Shown here piece after piece: positions 1 through 10,575 of a stretch of 64,000 bases of DNA. The position numbers and the translations under genes were made by a program. The notes below the pieces were generated by a model. That model saw nothing but the letters and a program-made list of their open reading frames with translations, searched no databases and had not been told where the DNA came from. The stretch's first letter is position 1; every line of letters starts with the position of its first letter. Source of the stretch: Alligator mississippiensis (taxonomy: Eukaryota > Chordata > Crocodylia > Alligatoridae); NCBI RefSeq assembly GCF_030867095.1, contig NC_081825.1, positions 45,250,501 to 45,314,500 on the forward strand, in the 5' to 3' direction.

Positions 1-1121
1 TATTCTGGAGAATATATGAAATAGATTCACAACATATAGCAAATGTTCTGGAGGAAATTCTCATCTCTTGTGTAAAGCTATTTCTGAGAAAGTCAGAAGT
101 GAATCTATACATAAATAAATTGGTCTGAGGTATGTATCTTGTCAAATGCCATTGCCAGTGTTTATTCATTCCAGAATAAACAATACAAATTGGTTTCCCC
201 ACTACTACTGGTCAGCAGCTGTAATTAGCCTATTTTGGTCATGCAGCATAGGAGACATGGTCATATGCCCACTCCAGAGTGAGTTACTCCTGAGTACATG
301 TGTTCTGTAACTGCAGCCTCAGATGTAGGGGAGAATGCATTAGATCTTGAGAGATATGGTTCAGGGTGGGTGTTCGTATTTAGGAAAGATTGGGGAATCT
401 ACTCTTTATACTATAAATCCTAGGAGGCAGTCCTCCTTTGAGGGGGAGATTACATATTACAATTAGCTCATGTTAAATACATTTGAAACTTGAACACACA
501 TTCAAACTCATTAACTAGTACTAAGTGCCCTCTAGACACCTTAAATTATGCCATTTGAGGTGAGGATTATGTTTGAGCTGTATTGGGCAACTTGATTTTG
601 CTTCACTTTTAAATGTTGGACAGAAATCAAATGGCCAATTTGCAGTCCTCCAGCATCCCAGAAGATACCGTTGTACTAGCTGTCCTTGGACTCTAGTGTC
701 CTGAGGATGACAAGTTGGACAGTAGATCATCAACTAGTGGATGAATGTAAGGGTGGGGTGGGGATGAGGGCCAGGATGGGAGAGGAAGAGGAGCAGGGAA
801 CTGTCACGACATGCACATGCACACACACACACTTCCAGTATGAACACACCAAGCACATATACGTCTACACACAACCCCAGAAAACACATGTGCACACACA
901 CACACACATACCTTTCCTTGATTTGCCTTTTTCCATTAAGCAGCACAGTTGGGGTATGGGGGAGGCAGTGGCAGTGATGGGGGGCATCCCTGAGTGTGCA
1001 CAGCTGAAAGCAGCCCAGGAGCAGACAAAGAATCACCTCCCTCCACCAAACCCCACTGCTGCTTGAGGTCCTGGCATTACAGACACACTTTCCTGCCCTG
1101 TCGCCTCCCAGACTTATGTAG

Positions 1122-1165
<44 letters not shown>

Positions 1166-1767
1166 CCATGCCCCTTCTCACCAGCCCTTTAGCTGCAGGT
1201 CAGAGCTGTACAGGTTGCAGAGGATTTAAACCTCAAATGTGTAGCTGCTAATGGCACATTCTAATTTTAACACTCATCTAACATTCTTTAAAGTTAGCAT
1301 GTGATAATTATGACCTATAAAGCACACCATTAGAAAACGCTCATGCCTACAGAGAAGCATTTTTAAATGTCATAGTTTGGGTCTGATGGAGCCATGATGG
1401 CCGTAGAATCTGAAGAAGAATTCTTATAAAGATGATTCTGTTTCCAAGTTTTATGCCACATCATCACAATCTTTTGATGACTTTATTTAAACAGTTTTAT
1501 ATATTTGCTGTTGACTGGATATTTGAGTTGCATGGTTCACTTTTTTGGGGGGGGTTATGAAATATTCACAGAAACATACTTTTATTATGCTTTATCGAAA
1601 GCATATAGTTAATACTCAGCATATGCCCTAAACCAGTTTCTTAAGTGTAAATAATGGGCTAAAATTTTAATTAATGTAACCTCAGTGTCATCATGGGTTA
1701 CTTCAAAATTCATACATTAAAATTCTTAGAGCTAGAGCTTAAGTTTAGTGAAAAGTGTGACAATGAG
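1..1767. other. Anonymous AT-rich sequence with simple repeats
   Basis: No exon, RNA gene or repeat family was recognised. The only structure is a loose (CA)n-rich stretch at about 815-910 and a long (GT)n tract at 1124-1163, given separately. Short open frames here run through the CA/GT repeats and show no protein-like composition. Confidence 0.6.
1124..1163. repeat. (GT)20 microsatellite
   Basis: An uninterrupted alternating GT run of 40 bases. It is a probable length-variable locus with Z-DNA potential. Confidence 0.97.
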
Positions 1768-2405
1768 ATGAAATGATCAATAGAGCTAACCACACTCTAT
1801 CATGCACTAATAGCTGCATCATGAACAGGTCTAAGAAGGTGATATTTCCCCTCTATGCAGCACTGGTAAGGCTGCAGCTGGAGTACTGCGTTCAATTTTG
1901 GGTGTCATACTTTAAGAGAGATGTGGATAACCTTGAGAGGGTCCAGAGAAGGGCCACTTGTATGATTAGGGGCCTGCAGGATAGATCCTATGAGGAGAGG
2001 TTGAAGGACCTGGGTCTCTGCAGCCTTCATAAGGGAAAGCTGGGAGGGAATTTGGTGGTCATCTACAAATTTTTGGGGAACGGGAGAGAGGCAGAAAGGA
2101 ATAGGAGATATTCTGTTTACCAAGGCACCCCTTGGAGTAACTATAAGCAATGACCACAGACTGACACAAAGTAGATTTAGACTAAACATTAGGAAGAACT
2201 TCTTTATGGTAAGGGATATGAGAATCTGGAATGGGCTTCCAAGGAAGGTGATGCTCTTTCCTACCTTGGGAATCTTTAAGAGGAGACTGGACAAGCACCT
2301 TGCTGGGGTCATCTGATCCCAGCACTCTTTCCTGCCCAGGGAAGGGGGTTGGACTTGATCTGCTGAGGTGCCTTCCAACCTTGAAAAACTATGAAATCTA
2401 TGAAA
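1768..2405 (+). mobile_element. CR1 LINE, 5'-truncated 3' end
   Basis: This is the 3' end of a CR1 non-LTR retrotransposon in the plus direction. The frame from 1773 to 2153 reads as the end of the CR1 ORF2: RANHTLSC, then LEYCVQFW, then LERVQRRAT and RSYEERLKDLGL, which follow the reverse transcriptase in this family. Downstream the coding trace continues in another frame (rkNFFmVR..WNGLPrkV-like), so the copy is frameshifted. It ends in the typical CR1 3' UTR and the repeated tail 'ctatgaaatctatgaaa' at about 2389-2405. Only about 640 bp of an element that is normally several kb is present, the usual result of incomplete reverse transcription. It cannot mobilise itself. Confidence 0.92.
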
Positions 2406-2857
2406 GTGATATAATTCTATTAACTTCCATTGACTTAATTTAGGTGAGTAAAAGGCGATTGCAAAGGAAAACAGAATTCCATCCTTCATGTACTCATCTT
2501 ATCAAGGGAATAGAACCCTACCCTACATCTCCATTTTGAAGGCAATTGTCAAAGACTTTGAACATTTATTGAATAAATCACTAATCAAATATAGATTTTA
2601 GAGAATTTTTGTTCAGCTTAGTAAGTACAAACTATCCAGAAAGCCAATTTATGAAGATCCACCTGTAAATCTGCAGCATTATAGAGCTGTACAAAGGGAA
2701 TTTATCAACCTCAAAACTTAAATGGTATATTTCAGAGTTAACTGCTGCATTTTTTCCTATTTCTATTAACAATTTCACTCTTTTTAGCAAGGACCAATGA
2801 CCTCTGAGTCTAGTAAGGTTTGAGGGGCTTTACTATATAGTCACAAAAGCAGAAGAA
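2406..2857. other. Anonymous sequence
   Basis: AT-rich sequence between a CR1 tail and an inverted repeat. No feature recognised. Confidence 0.5.
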
Positions 2858-3095
2858 GATGGAAAGACATGCAAAAAACTAGAACTCTTGCTTCCAAAAT
2901 GATACATTTTATTAGATCAGCTGGAAAATGGGAAGAAAATTGTCCTTTTCTGTAAGCTTTCGGGAGCAAAGTCCCTTCGTCAGGCTCTGGGAAAAATGTA
3001 GACGGTACAAGATGGTAAAAAGTCCCCATAGGTAGGAAATAAACTTCATTTTTGCACAAAGGGAGCTGAAGATGGAAATCTGTCCCTCTGGGTCC
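2858..3095 (-). mobile_element. Penelope-like element 3' end (left arm of inverted pair)
   Basis: Read on the minus strand, this arm matches the plus-strand copy at 3112-3348 almost throughout, including 'cgaagggact', an 'aagctt' motif and the 'ctaataaaa' poly(A)-signal-like box. The same motif order occurs at about 30870-30910 next to GIY-YIG-like remains, which is why a Penelope-like element is proposed. Family naming is from memory of amniote repeats and is inference; the inverted repeat itself is directly visible. No coding capacity remains. Confidence 0.6.
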
Positions 3096-3111
3096 TTGAG
3101 TGTCTTTTCAT

Positions 3112-3375
3112 GGACCCAGAGGGACAGACGTCCATCTTCAGCTCCCTCTGTGCAAAAATGAAGTTTATTTCCTACCTATGGGGACTTTTTACCATCTTGT
3201 ACCATCTACACTTTTCCCAGAGCCCGACGAAGGGACTTTGCTCCCAAAAGCTTGCAGAAAAGAACAATTTTCTTGCCATTTTCCAGTTGGTCTAATAAAA
3301 AGTATCATTTTGGAACCAAGAGTTTTAGTTTTTTGTATGTCTTTTTGTCTCAGACCAACACGGCTACCAAGTAAA
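3112..3375 (+). mobile_element. Penelope-like element 3' end (right arm of inverted pair)
   Basis: Plus-strand partner of 2858-3095, separated from it by only 16 bp (3096-3111). The two copies lie head to head, with their 5' sides adjacent and their 3' ends pointing outward. This copy extends farther and ends at 'cagaccaacacggctacc', a 3' end seen in many amniote copies of this family (from memory). The open frames at 3100-3402 are translations of the repeat and not genes. Confidence 0.6.
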
Positions 3376-3570
3376 CCCCTGAAGAATATGGAAGCATTTT
3401 AATTCTCTGAACAAAGAGTTCTATTTAAATAGTTATTCTACAACTGCTAGGATTTTTTTGTTGTTTGGTGGAAGTGGTAATAGAAACTACAGTACAGGGA
3501 GAAAGTAAGAACACCAACAAATCATCTCCAAGAATTGCATGTTGCAATTATATTTTTTACATGGTTATTT

Positions 3571-5480
3571 CTTGATTCATAGATTCATATATGTTAGGGT
3601 CAGAAGGGACCTCAATAGATCATCGAGTCCGACCCCCTGCATAAGCAGGAAAGAGTGCTGGGTCTAGATGACCCCAGCTAGATACTCATCTAACCTCCTC
3701 TTGAAGACCCCCAGGGTAGGGGAGAGCACCACCTCCCTTGGGAGCCCGTTCCAGACCTTGGCCACTCGAACTGTGAAGAAGTTCTTCCTAATGTCCAATC
3801 TAAATCTGCTCTCTGCTAGCTTGTGGCCATTGTTTCTTGTAACCCCCGGGGGCGCTTTGGTGAATAAATACTCACCAATTCCCTTCTCTGCCCCCATGAT
3901 GAACTTAAAGGCAGCCACAAGGTCGCCTCTCAACCTTCTCTTGCGGAGGCTGAAAAGGTCCAGTTTCTCTAGTCTCTCCTCGTAGGGCTTGGTCTGCAGG
4001 CCCTTGACCATACGAGTTGCCCTTCTCTGGACCCTCTCCAGGTTATCCGCATCCTTCTTGAAGTGTGGTGCCCAGAATTGCACGCAGTACTCCAACTGTG
4101 GTCTGACCAGCGCCCTATAGAGGGGAAGTATCACCTCCCTGGACCTATTCGTCATGCATCTGCTGATGCACGATAAAGTGGCATTGGCTTTTCTGATGGC
4201 TTCGTCACACTGCCGGCTCATGTTCATCTTGGAGTCCACTAGGAATCCAAGATCCCTTTCCACCTCTGTGCCACCCAGCAGGTCATTCCCTAGGCTGTAG
4301 GTGTGCTGGACATTTTTCCTCCCTAGGTGCAGCATTTTGCATTTCTCCTTGTTGAACTGCATCCTGTTGTTTTCTGCCCACTTGTCCAACCTATCCAGGT
4401 CTGCCTGCAGCTGTTCCCTGCCCTCCGGCGTGTCCACTTCTCCCCATAGCTTTGTGTCATCTGCAAACTTGGACAGAGTACATTTCACTCCCTCGTCCAA
4501 GTCGCTGATGAAGACATTAAAGAGTATCGGTCCAAGGACCGAGCCCTGCGGGGCCCCACTGACCACACCCTTCCAGGTCGAGACTGACCCATCCACCACG
4601 ACTCTCTGGGTGCGACCCTCTAGCCAATTCGCCACCCACGGACTGTGTAGTCATCCACATCACAGCCTCTTAACTTGTTCACCAGTATGGGGTGGCATAT
4701 CGTATCGAAGGCCTTCCTGAAGTCTAAGTATACGACATCCACCCCTCCTCCTGTGTCCAGGCATTTCGTAACCTGGTCATAGAAAGAGACTAGATTGGTC
4801 AGGCACGATCTGCCCGCCACAAACCCGTGCTGGTTTCCCCTCAGCATAATTTGCCCTGCCGGGCTCTCACAAATGTGAGTCTTGATAATTTTTTCAAAGA
4901 CTTTACCAAGGATGGAGGTGAGACTGACTGGCCTATAGTTGCCCGGGTCCTCCTTCCTCCCCTTTTTGAAAATGGGGACCACGTTAGCCCTTTTCCAGTC
5001 CTCCGGGACTTGGCCCGTGTGCCACGAGCGTTCGAATATACCCGCCAGTGGGTCTGCAATGATGTTGGCCAATGCCTTCAGCACCCTCGGATGGAGCTCA
5101 TCCGGGCCTGCCGACTTAAAGGCATCCAGTTCTTCCAAGTGACTCTGCACCACCTCAGGATCTACGTATGGAAGTCTGGCGCCTTGCTGCTGCCTCTCTA
5201 CAACCCCAGTGAGAGACTTGTCGTGCCCCTCACTTAGGAACACTGAGGCAAAGAACTCGTTGAGGAGTTCAGCCTTGTCCCCCCTGTCTGTCACCAATTG
5301 TTTCTGCCCATTTAGCAGGGGTCCTATTCCTCCTTGGGCTTTCCTTTTACTCCCAATATATCTAAAAAACAATTTCTTGTTGTCTTTTACTTGGGTTGCC
5401 ATCCTCAGCTCCATGGTAGCTTTGGCCCATCTAACTGCCTCCCTACAAGCGCGAGCAGAGGAGGTATACTACTGCCTAAC
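3571..5480 (-). mobile_element. CR1 LINE, 5'-truncated, near-intact ORF2 3' part
   Basis: A 1.9-kb CR1 copy on the minus strand. Its 3' tail 'attcatagattcatatatg' lies at 3573-3591, followed inward by the 3' UTR and the end of ORF2. On the minus strand it covers the linker before the reverse transcriptase (NKKLFFRYIGSKRKAQGG), the whole reverse transcriptase and the CR1 C-terminal region. It is among the best preserved copies in the window, second to the one at 39207-41042. The 5' end near 5480 is a truncation; no endonuclease domain is present. Confidence 0.95.
3664..5414 (-). pseudogene. CR1 ORF2 fragment: reverse transcriptase with one frameshift
   Basis: Two overlapping minus-strand frames, 5414-4620 (264 aa) and 4635-3664 (323 aa), together cover about 580 residues of CR1 ORF2. 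The upstream frame holds the RT motif A region (VVYLDFRKAFDTICHP). The downstream frame holds APQGSVLGPILFNVFISDLD and the catalytic motif FADDTKLWG with both aspartates present, then the family C-terminal region ending LDEYLAGVI. The frames are joined by a single-base deletion near 4639, inside the conserved segment that reads WVANWLEG in sister copies. The N-terminal APE endonuclease is missing, so this is a dead copy, although its low mutation load suggests a fairly recent insertion. Confidence 0.9.
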
Positions 5481-8400
5481 TGTTTTGTTGAAAAATTGAC
5501 AGTTATAATACTGAAATATTTCAAACTAATGGACAGGAGAGTCAAGCTTTGTAAAGACACAATTGAGAACCCATATCTTGAGGTCTTGAAGTGTTCAGGG
5601 AATGCATAGCAGAATAAAGACTTTTTCTCACCTCTGCAGCAGTGGTTCTGTTACCCATTGGGTCAGTAGTGTTCAGAAGCCAATATTATCTGGTGACTGC
5701 TCATGTTTAAAAATGAATTGATCACTAATTCTGATAGTAGGGTGCAAACATCCACATAATAATTGGCACTGGTAGGTACTTAGGGAAAAGGTTAAAGACT
5801 TTTTAAGCCTGGTGATTACCCTTTAAATCTATAAATCCCACGTTCTGTCTATCTCAATGTTAGGTATTATTGGTTGTGCAGTTTTCTGACCTAGAAATGT
5901 TTCTATCTAGATATAATTTATACAAAGATAAATAGAGGATCTTACCTCTAGAGTTCATCACATTCACTTATACAACTCCAGTTAGATTTAATTTGTTATT
6001 TACCTTTTTGAGTTTTACAGCTGATAGGTTTATACATTACAGAAGTGAGCAGAGCACTGCAATAATTACCTTGACAGATTATATAGTATGATTCACAAAC
6101 TAAACTCCATGACATCAGTGCAGGAGCAGGATCTGATCTGAAATTCCGAAGTATATGTAAAATTTTAGATGCATAATGACCATTTTTGTGAGCTATCTAT
6201 ACTTAAAAAACGAACTTATTTTTCTGTTCACCAGCCCAAGAAAATTCTCTTCTTTGATGGAAAAAGCCTCCAAATTGCTCCTATAAAGCTTAACTAAACA
6301 CTGACATTGAAATGTGTGTTCTTAACCTTAATTTCTTTTCTTTGGAAGGTATTCAGCATGCTAGTCTGCCATTCAGATGGAAAACAGCATCTGTTCATAT
6401 GGAAAGTCAGAAATAGAAGCATTAAAATAGTCTATCAAAGAGATTTTCTTTATATTACAGAACAGCAATACTTTCTAACCACCCCTCATCTTATAGTGAG
6501 TTTCCTTAGTCCTGGAGTTAGCAGGTGGAATCTAATGGAACCTTCCAACCTGAACGCTCACATTTATTATGGTTTTAAATAAATACTGTTCAGTCTAAAC
6601 ATAATGCTTAATTGTTAATGTTAAAACATAAATATTCTTCATTTGTGGAGCTTTGTTTAGCTTTTAAATTTAATATATGATTTAAAAAATGGAGTGTGCT
6701 AAAACAATAAGATTCCTTACTGGATAGACAAGTAGAAAGACTGTGGATGTCTGTCATGAATGCCAAGGATATATTATCTGCATGTAAAAGTCTAATTATA
6801 AAGTTATATCTGGAAGAACTATTCAGGACCAAAATTCCATACAAAAATAGCATATACCCAATTAGCATGGAAAGAAGATTCATTAAAAGGTTGATGACCC
6901 ATAACATTTCAGTTAATCCTAATGCATTAATTCCTTAAAAGTATACATCATTTTCTTAGGGTAATGCTGTGGGAAGGGAATGAATAAAAGCTCATTGTAA
7001 AGTAAAACTAGGTGAGTACTCCCTGCCCTGAGTGAGTGAGCAGTGAAGTGAGAAAAGGAGAGAGACAGATGCTGGAATAAGGGTGAAGAAAATGGTAATT
7101 AAGTTTACATGATTGCTTTTTCTTCAGTGTAATTGTCACTAAGGTTTTACGAATTAAAAAAAAATACACTTTAAAGTTACTTGAGATCGTTGATTCCAAT
7201 AACAGTGGAGGGACAGGACAAAATGTAACCATAGGAGGTAGGTTATGCTTCATATTTATCAAAATCATCTTTTACTACCCTAACACCCTGCATAAATATA
7301 CCCCATGTGTAGTGATCAGACTGTCCTTTTTTCTATGAATCCAGGAAAGTAAATAATTGCACAATCTTTTCTGACATTTTCTCCTTAAGAACTATAAATC
7401 CATGCACATATTGAATTAAGGGTTTTCTTTATTTTTTTTCTTTCTGACTTTTTTTTTCTTTCCCATTTTTCTGGGAGGTTTTCAGAATCTCTGTGTAGAA
7501 TACAAGAATGCTATTATTCTTCTTATTTAAAATGGCATATAGAGATCAAGATTTTCACTTCATTGTGCTATTCGTTGTACAAATATGTCATAATAAAACA
7601 ATACCTGATTTAATTTATGTATATAACAGAAATGCAGACAATGGTCAGAAGGAAGGAACTATTTTATATATACTTCCACAATAACAACACAAATAAATTG
7701 ATTCACAGAGATTGTGGGCTTGCCCAAGATTTTATGAAAACTACTGGCATTTAGGAATTTACCCATGTTACTTAGATCCCAATGGAGTTCTAAAATGAAA
7801 CTAACTGTTCAGTATTAAGTGAAAAAAAAAGGAATTGACTTTGATTTTGATATATAAATGATTCTATATTATTTATGAACAAAATTATTTGAACAACTTT
7901 ATTCTGACATCTTTATTTCAACAGTTGGAAACTGATTCTCACTAAGCAAGTATTACTATTAGAAAGTGATATAGAGAGAAATCATATAAATTAATATATG
8001 AGACTAGTGCAAGTAATTTTAGGATATTTTGCTGTATTGGTGCCTTAGAATTTTATGATCTGCAAGGGAATGCATTCATCAATGTAGTAAAATTGTGAAA
8101 GAAAAAGCTTTGGCAAAACAAAAAACACATTCTTGTGTTTTTATTACTTTGCTTCTGGTGCTAATGTGCAGGACTAGCATTTAATAACAGCAATAGCAGC
8201 AACAACAACCACATGTCGCTAACCTTCTAGAAAGTGTTCAGTGCACCATCAGAGAGAAGCTAAGGAAGTACCAGAACCTGCTCATAGAAGTGAAGAACAT
8301 CTAATACCTTAAGAAGGCAAATGTGATATCAGATGTGTCACCTGTGAGTTACATCAAAATGTCTTCCGTTTACCCCTGAAGAATACTGGATATTAACAGA

Positions 8401-8904
8401 AACATCCAACTCATTTGTGAAATTGTGGTCAATGGATCACTTAAGCCCCCCCCCCCCCCCCAAAGGATCTCTCTCTTGTCCATGACATCTGTGTTGTGTT
8501 TGTGTTCTACTATTTTTCTGTCTCCCGAAGACACTTATAGGAATCCAGGTCAGTGGAGACACCCAGCAGAATCTTATGTCATGAAAAACATGAAGAAGTT
8601 TTAGAACACGCACCCAGCACTAGAAGAGGTGCACGTCTTAACCTGCAGAAGTCAATAATAGTGTGTAGGTGATGTATTCAAAGTATCAGGGTTGCAGAGA
8701 TGGAAATGTTCATACACTGGTGGGATTAACAACAGTTTCTGTGTTTTTACAACTTTAGCCTTAGATCTGATGCCCCACTAGTGACAGACCACCTGATTTA
8801 AGGTTTTCTTTTTTGGTTTTTTTTAAAGCTAGTGAAGATAGTGTGTTGTAGCCTCTGGGACAAAAAATTATATTAACATTTTCATTTTCAAATGTTTAAC
8901 ATGC
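5481..8904. other. Anonymous AT-rich sequence
   Basis: About 3.4 kb of AT-rich DNA without a recognised gene or repeat family. Short open frames (for example 6307-6582) lack supported homology and splice context. A C-homopolymer at 8446-8461 is listed separately. Confidence 0.5.
8446..8461. repeat. C16 homopolymer
   Basis: Sixteen consecutive C residues; a replication-slippage and sequencing-error hot spot. Confidence 0.95.
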
Positions 8905-9102
8905 TGTCGCAGGGAGAGACAAATGGGGGGGGACCCAAAAAACTAAGGGGGGAACCCTGGGACCGGGAGGCCGGGGAAGAACAGAAAAAGCAAAATTAAA
9001 AAAGGAGCACTCACCTGCAGTGAGACCTGCGGCGAAGCAGAAGCACCAGAAGGAACCCACGTGAGCCATCAGCCGCGCTTTCATACAGTTGCGGCCGGCC
9101 AG

Positions 9103-9110
9103 TGACGTCA
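9103..9110. promoter_or_regulatory. CRE-like palindrome TGACGTCA
   Basis: A perfect 8-bp palindrome matching the consensus site for CREB/ATF bZIP factors, set between inverted ccggcc motifs at about 9093-9129. Such sites occur in many LTR promoters. Activity here is inference from one short match. Confidence 0.35.
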
Positions 9111-9494
9111 GTGGCAATTACCGGCCGGCAGGGTTAAAGAGGATGGCCCACAAAGAGGCGGGTAAATGGATGCTGGGAGAAGCCCCAGCTGGAGGGGTAC
9201 ACAGGAGGCTTGGGGTGGAGTGAGCAGGACAGGAAATGTCGGTTCCCACCAGAGGAGGATCCGACGCCTCACACGGAGAAGGCAGAGCTGCTGACGGTGG
9301 TGAAGGTAAACCCGCACTAGGGCAGGAGCTCCGGTGCAGAGAAAGGAGGGCCAGGAAGACCAAAGCTGGAGAGACCCTGAGCCCAGCAACCACCGCAGAG
9401 AAAGACGAGGCACTGACCTTCCCTCCAGCCTCCAACCAGGTGGGATGGTAGAGGGATTTGGGGAACCCGAAGGTATGCCTCAGGAAGAGGGGAG

Positions 9495-9740
9495 TTACCA
9501 AGAAGGCCCAGAGAGGGCAACGTTACCAAGAGGGCCCCGAGAGAGGACCATGTTACCAAGAAGGCCCAGAGAGAGGGCAACGTTACCAAGAAGGCCCAGA
9601 GAGAGGGCAACGTTACCAAGAAGACCCGGAGAGAGGGCAATGGTACCGAGAAGACCCAGAGAGAGGACAACAGTATTGAGAAGGCCCAGACAGAGGGCAG
9701 CAGTATTGAGAAGGCCCAGAGAGAGGGCTACATTACTAGG
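9495..9740. repeat. 30-bp minisatellite, about 8 copies
   Basis: Tandem units of about 30 bp of the form 'ttaccaagaaggcccagaga' plus 'gagggcaacg'. Units 3 and 4 are identical. Outer units diverge gradually, and the first is a few bases short. Because 30 is divisible by three, the array stays open in several frames on both strands and encodes decapeptide repeats such as RRPRERATLP (plus) or LGLLGNVALS (minus). This frame openness is explained by the repeat itself. Confidence 0.9.
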
Positions 9741-10384
9741 AGCCAAAGGGGCAAAGGCGAGAGAGACCAGGGATAACCCTGAGGTCTCATGACCATGGGA
9801 GGAACCTTAGATAGCCTTTAAGCAGAAAAAGGTTGCTGGGAGGATAGGAGTGGGCCCTAGATGCTGAATGTGAGCACCGAGGGATACCTAAGGAGAGGTA
9901 GGAACACGCGGTGCTGGTGGAGGTTTTTCTTTTTGTAAAGTATTTTTGTGTTTCCCCCACTTCTGGAGGGGTTGAGTATAGAGGGATGAGAGGTGAACCA
10001 GGGAGAGGTGAGCCTCAGAATTGGGAGACGTCAGCTGAGAACACCAGAGGCCTGAAAGCCAGGAAAACAGTAGGCATCCATCACGTAAGCGAGTGACCTC
10101 AGGACCAACAGTGTCATGCCAGGCTGGGTATAGGGCGAGGTAGAGGGGAGGTGGATCCTTGCAGAAGACCACTGGAGAAGCAAGTGGCCCACAAGGGAGT
10201 AGAAGCAGTACCGAAGCTCTCCCCTCTGTAGTAAGATACAAAGTCATGGCAGGAGAGATAGGGGAGGACTGCGTCATGAGTAAACACTTCCTTGAAGGGC
10301 CACCTGCGACGCCGAGGCAGATATCTAAGGAAATATGGGTTGAATGAATGGACTGTAAGGTCAAAAAATATCAATAGGAGGGTT

Positions 10385-10575
10385 GTAAAACACTCAGTAT
10401 AGGCTAGCCAGAGAGGCTGTGGAATCTCTATCCTTGGAGGTTTTTAAAACTCCTTTAGACAAAGCCTTGGCTGGGATGATCTAGTTGAGAATGTTCTTTT
10501 TTGAGCAGGGGACTGGACTAGAAGACCTCCTGAGGTCCCTTGCAACATTAATTTTCTATTATTCTATGAAAAGAT
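10385..10575 (+). mobile_element. CR1 LINE 3' tail (diverged subfamily)
   Basis: Plus-strand sequence encoding the last codons of a CR1 ORF2 (a trace of REAVESLSLEVFKTPLDKALAGMI), then a 3' UTR with 'gactagaagacctcctgagg' and an ending 'attattctatg'. It is more diverged than the copies at 3571 or 39207 and belongs to a different subfamily. Only about 190 bp remain. Confidence 0.75.

Larger units (their letters stand above)
8905..10310. mobile_element. Probable LTR-like retroelement segment, CpG-rich
   Basis: A sharply bounded GC- and CpG-rich block in AT-rich surroundings. It begins 'tgtcgcagg' and ends near 'cctgcgac', which are inverted copies of each other, as LTR ends often are. Inside are a TGACGTCA palindrome at 9103-9110 flanked by inverted ccggcc/ggccgg motifs, and a 30-bp minisatellite at 9495-9740. 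No matching target-site duplication was found, and no gag or pol coding could be read, so this is at best a solo LTR or an internal retroelement piece. A host CpG island is an alternative, but no promoter-linked exon was seen. Confidence 0.45.

Noticed and set aside
686..1251. Open frames of 126, 100 and 85 codons
   Set aside because: They are carried by CA/GT repeats, which stay open in several frames; no domain or codon-use signal.
1773..2153. Host gene for a reverse-transcriptase-like protein
   Set aside because: It is a 5'-truncated CR1 with a typical 3' UTR and tail.
6307..6582. Possible exon with an upstream T-rich 'ttttctttggaag' acceptor-like site
   Set aside because: No matching donor, no recognised protein similarity, and random AT-rich DNA readily gives such frames.
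9495..9740. CRISPR-like array
   Set aside because: The repeats are directly tandem with no unique spacers, and the sequence is eukaryotic.
9334..9792. 152-codon frame and its opposite-strand mirrors as a repeat protein
   Set aside because: Openness on both strands follows from the 30-bp minisatellite; the sequence lies in an LTR-like block and lacks a supported start or homologue.
8905..10310. Target-site duplication for the LTR-like block
   Set aside because: The bases outside the inverted ends (aacatgc left, gccgagg right) do not match, so a clean LTR insertion could not be claimed.
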